Assembly (NCBI RefSeq): GCF_031082405.1
Contig: NZ_JAVHJU010000036.1
Coordinates: forward strand, 439,841-472,186
DNA from: Amycolatopsis sp. A133
Lineage (GTDB): Bacteria > Actinomycetota > Actinomycetes > Mycobacteriales > Pseudonocardiaceae
DNA length: 32,346 nt
Reading direction: 5' to 3'
Position numbers and translations under genes: made by a program
Notes under the pieces: model-generated
Database searches by the model: none
Told to the model about the DNA's origin: nothing
The model's input: only the letters and a program-made list of their open reading frames with translations
Shown here: positions 30,324 through 32,346 of the stretch, piece after piece
How the letters are laid out: each line of letters starts with the position of its first letter
Position numbering within the stretch: the stretch's first letter is position 1

Positions 30324-31122
30324 GCGCGGCCCGGCTCGCCTCGTCCGCGGGACGGCCGATCATCACCCGCTGGCCGGTGTCCTGGAGGGGCAGGAGCACT
30401 TCGAAGTCCACCGCGAGGACGCCGGCCGCGGGATGGCGCAGCACCTTGCTCCCGCGGCCGGTGGCCTTGACGTCCCGCTCGGCCCACAGCCGCGCGAACT
30501 CCTCGTCGTGCGCGGTGCATTCGGCGATGAGGCCGAGCAACGCCGGATCCTCCGGGTGGGCGGCCCACGCGGCGCGCAGGTGACCGATGCCTTCCCGCAC
30601 CACGCGCTCGCGGTCGACGTAGTAGTCGCGGATCTCCGGGTGCCGCAGGCACAGCCACATCGCGTTGCGCCGTTCCGGCGGCAGGGTGCCGAAATCCAGG
30701 AGCAGCGCCGCCATTTCGCCGTTCCAGGCCAGGATGTCGTAGCGGTGGTTCATCAGCATGGCCGGGAGCGGCGACAGGTCCGCGACCAGCCGGGCCAGTG
30801 ACGGCACGGCGGTGGTGGCGGGCTCGACGGCGTCGTCCTGGCGCTGCCGGGTCAGGTCGAAGAGATAGGTGCGTTCGGCGGGGGTCAGGCGCAGCGCCCG
30901 GGACAGGGCCGCCACCACGTCCACCGAAGGCCGTAGCCCGCGTCCCTGCTCGAGCCGCACGACGTAGTCGACGCTGACGCCGGCCAGTTCGGCGACCTCT
31001 TCGCGGCGCAGACCCGGGGTCCGCCGGGCTTGCCGGCGAGCGGGCAACCCGAGTTCGCTCGGGTCCAGGCGCTCGCGCCGGGTCCGCAGGAACGCGGCGA
31101 GCTCCTCGGTCGGGGTGATCAT
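30295..31122 (-). CDS. XRE regulator with MmyB-like ligand-binding domain
   Basis: A 275-residue regulator: helix-turn-helix at about 36-78 (RRTPGLRREEVAELAGVSVDYVVRLEQGR in two stretches) and a C-terminal MmyB-like domain with LMNHRYDILAWN, ERRNAMWL and HPAAGVLAVDFEVL. MmyB-type proteins have a PAS-like fold thought to bind fatty acids or other small ligands. It is divergent from an aldo/keto reductase, a very common pairing in actinobacteria in which the regulator controls the oxidoreductase gene. The ATG at 31122 begins MITPTEELAAFLRTRRERL in two stretches. Its 3' end overlaps mmsA by 29 bases, tail to tail. Confidence 0.93.
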   Translation of the reverse strand: MITPTEELAAFLRTRRERLDPSELGLPARRQARRTPGLRREEVAELAGVSVDYVVRLEQGRGLRPSVDVVAALSRALRLTPAERTYLFDLTRQRQDDAVEPATTAVPSLARLVADLSPLPAMLMNHRYDILAWNGEMAALLLDFGTLPPERRNAMWLCLRHPEIRDYYVDRERVVREGIGHLRAAWAAHPEDPALLGLIAECTAHDEEFARLWAERDVKATGRGSKVLRHPAAGVLAVDFEVLLPLQDTGQRVMIGRPADEASRAALRSCAGSPG

Positions 31123-31144
31123 GCCCGGTTCAACCGTCGGAGGT

Positions 31145-31169
31145 AGGACTCGTGTTCCCAGGAAGTCCT
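31145..31169. promoter_or_regulatory. Inverted repeat in the regulator/reductase spacer
   Basis: AGGACT (31145-31150) and AGTCCT (31164-31169) flank a 13-base core that contains TTCC-CA-GGAA (31155-31164). It lies in the 118-base divergent spacer, nearer the regulator start, and is a plausible operator for the MmyB-type protein. GTGATCAC (31190-31197) is a further 8-bp palindrome in the same spacer. Confidence 0.45.
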
Positions 31170-31240
31170 CTCCCTTACCCCCGGCCCGCGGTGATCACAG
31201 GCTGGTGCCCGACGACCGATCACGAGCACAGGAGGACCCG

Positions 31241-32299
31241 ATGTCCCTCACCCTCGACACCTACCGGCTGCTGGGCCGCTCCGGGCTGCGGGTTTCCCCG
31301 CTGGCGCTGGGCACGGCGACTTTCGGCACCGACTGGGGCTGGGGCGCGGAGAAGGACGAGGCGCGCAAGCTGTTCGACACCTACGTCGAACGCGGCGGCA
31401 ACTTCGTCGACACCGCGCCGACCTACACCAACGGCAGCTCCGAGCGCCTGCTCGGCGAGTTCGCACGCGACCACCGGGACAGCCTGGTGCTGGCGACCAA
31501 GTACACGACGCTGCGCCGGCCCGGCGACCCGAATTCCGGGGGCCCGCACCGCAAGAACCTGTTCGCGTCGGTGGAGGACAGCCTGCGGCAGCTGAACACC
31601 GACTACCTCGACCTCCTCTACCTGCACGTGTGGGACTTCACGACGCCGGTGGAGGAGATCCTGCGCGGCCTGGACGACCTGGTCCGCGGCGGCAAGGTCC
31701 TGTACGTGGCGATGTCCAACGTCCCGGCCTGGGAGGTCGCGCGCATGCAGGCGATCGCCGACTTGCGCGGCTGGTCGCCGCTGGTCGCGCTGCAGATCGA
31801 GTACAACCTCCTCAAGCGGGACGGCGAGCGTGACCTGATCCCCATGGCCCGGGCGATGGGGCTGGGCGTGACCCCGTACTCACCGCTGGCCGGCGGCCTG
31901 CTCACCGGCAAGTACAGCCGCGCCGACCTGACCGCGGCGAACGCCGGACCCGGCACCCGCAAGAGCTTCAACGCGGGCTTGGGCATGGTCACCGAGCGCA
32001 GCCTCGCCGTCGCCGAGGTCGTGACGGAGGTCGCCGCCGAGCTGGACCGCACACCCGCCCAGGTCGGGCTGGCCTGGACCCTGCGGAACCCGGACGTGAC
32101 GGCCCCGATCATCGGCGCCCGCACCCCCGCGCAGCTGGAGGACAACCTGGGTGCGCTGGAGGTCGGCTTCACCGCTTCGCAGCTGGCTCGCCTCGAGGAG
32201 GTCTCCGCGATCGACCTCGGTTACCCGCACGCCGGGCTCGCCGGCGCGCACCTGCGCACGGTGACCCGTGGTGACCTGCGGATCGAAGCGCGCCGCTGA
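31241..32299 (+). CDS. Aldo/keto reductase
   Basis: A 352-residue NADPH-dependent aldo/keto reductase with a (beta/alpha)8 barrel. The catalytic tetrad is visible: D57 (NFVDTAP), Y62 (PTYTNGSSERLLG), K87 (LATKY) and H129 (LYLHVWD). The C-terminal NADPH-binding stretch includes APIIGARTPAQLEDNLGALE. Substrates are aldehydes or ketones, not predictable in detail. The ATG at 31241 is preceded by AGGAGGAC; the longer frame upstream overlaps the divergent regulator and is rejected. It is probably controlled by that MmyB-type regulator. A long hairpin at the window end (32311-32346) follows the stop by 11 bases. Confidence 0.94.
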   Translation: MSLTLDTYRLLGRSGLRVSPLALGTATFGTDWGWGAEKDEARKLFDTYVERGGNFVDTAPTYTNGSSERLLGEFARDHRDSLVLATKYTTLRRPGDPNSGGPHRKNLFASVEDSLRQLNTDYLDLLYLHVWDFTTPVEEILRGLDDLVRGGKVLYVAMSNVPAWEVARMQAIADLRGWSPLVALQIEYNLLKRDGERDLIPMARAMGLGVTPYSPLAGGLLTGKYSRADLTAANAGPGTRKSFNAGLGMVTERSLAVAEVVTEVAAELDRTPAQVGLAWTLRNPDVTAPIIGARTPAQLEDNLGALEVGFTASQLARLEEVSAIDLGYPHAGLAGAHLRTVTRGDLRIEARR

Positions 32300-32310
32300 T
32301 CGCCGGTCGT

Positions 32311-32346
32311 GAGTGGTAACGCGGGTTAGAACCCGCGTTACCACTC
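32311..32346. terminator. Perfect 17-bp-arm hairpin at the window edge
   Basis: The 17 bases 32311-32327 (GAGTGGTAACGCGGGTT) are the exact reverse complement of 32330-32346, with two bases between. It starts 11 bases after the aldo/keto reductase stop and runs to the last base, so it may be longer. It is a strong terminator candidate, probably bidirectional. Confidence 0.8.

Noticed and set aside
1..32346. tRNA, rRNA, insertion sequences or prophage genes
   Set aside because: None was recognised by eye on either strand; a covariance-model search would be needed to exclude small RNAs.

Overview
The window looks like chromosomal DNA from a high-GC actinomycete, most likely a Pseudonocardiaceae genus such as Amycolatopsis. 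Pointers are the strong GC bias with G/C third positions, frequent GTG starts, an F420-type luciferase-like oxidoreductase, an XRE/DUF397 regulator pair, a Streptomyces-subtilisin-inhibitor (SSI) family protein, an iron box typical of DtxR/IdeR-type regulators, a [4Fe-4S] APS-reductase type CysH, and a short 'RRHVDLLRVASALC' leader peptide ahead of sulfur genes. The genus call is inference. No rRNA, tRNA, CRISPR, prophage, transposase or obvious biosynthetic gene cluster is visible. The window reads as ordinary chromosome with several metabolic operons.

Layout. 1-93: poly-C tracts and a CGCCACATTGGG repeat. 94-1574 (minus): an enoyl-CoA hydratase-family gene and a small secreted protein, separated by a perfect 13-bp terminator hairpin. 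1745-7271 (minus): a tightly coupled assimilatory sulfate reduction operon. In transcription order it is leader peptide, sulfite reductase, small zinc-ribbon protein, cysH, cysD, cysN, sirohydrochlorin chelatase. It takes sulfate to APS (CysDN), to sulfite (CysH) and to sulfide (sulfite reductase), and the chelatase serves the siroheme cofactor. Between the leader peptide and the reductase lie mutually exclusive complementary segments that could hide or expose the reductase ribosome-binding site.

7635-12719: VOC protein, HemW-like radical SAM protein, NAD(P)H quinone reductase-like MDR enzyme, a TetR regulator divergent from an SgcJ/EcaC-type NTF2-fold protein plus an SRPBCC-like protein, then an iron-box-preceded siderophore-interacting flavoprotein. 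The TetR/NTF2 spacer carries four GAAC-N3-GTTC-type sites repeated exactly every 18 bp over both promoters. 12820-16912: class-C-like serine hydrolase, a StyA-type FAD monooxygenase, and a convergent secreted tripeptidyl-aminopeptidase-like hydrolase whose 3' end overlaps the monooxygenase gene by 55 bp.

16994-21780 (minus): a pyrimidine or hydantoin catabolic operon with NCS1 transporter, beta-ureidopropionase-type nitrilase, dihydropyrimidinase and an LLM-class F420-type oxidoreductase. No conventional dihydropyrimidine dehydrogenase is present, so the LLM enzyme may do that step. At 27059-30323 a PucR regulator is divergent from a CoA-dependent (methyl)malonate-semialdehyde dehydrogenase, which could complete the same pathway. 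The two loci share an 8-mer inside inverted repeats at their promoters.

22001-25501: an OmpR-type two-component system and a DUF4153/4173-like membrane protein, separated by two large TGA(C/G)TCA-centred palindromes. 25533-26586: XRE/DUF397 pair with a strong hairpin inside the DUF397 3' coding end. 26668-27030: SSI-like protease inhibitor. 30295-32299: MmyB-type XRE regulator divergent from an aldo/keto reductase. The window ends in a perfect 17-bp-arm hairpin at 32311-32346.
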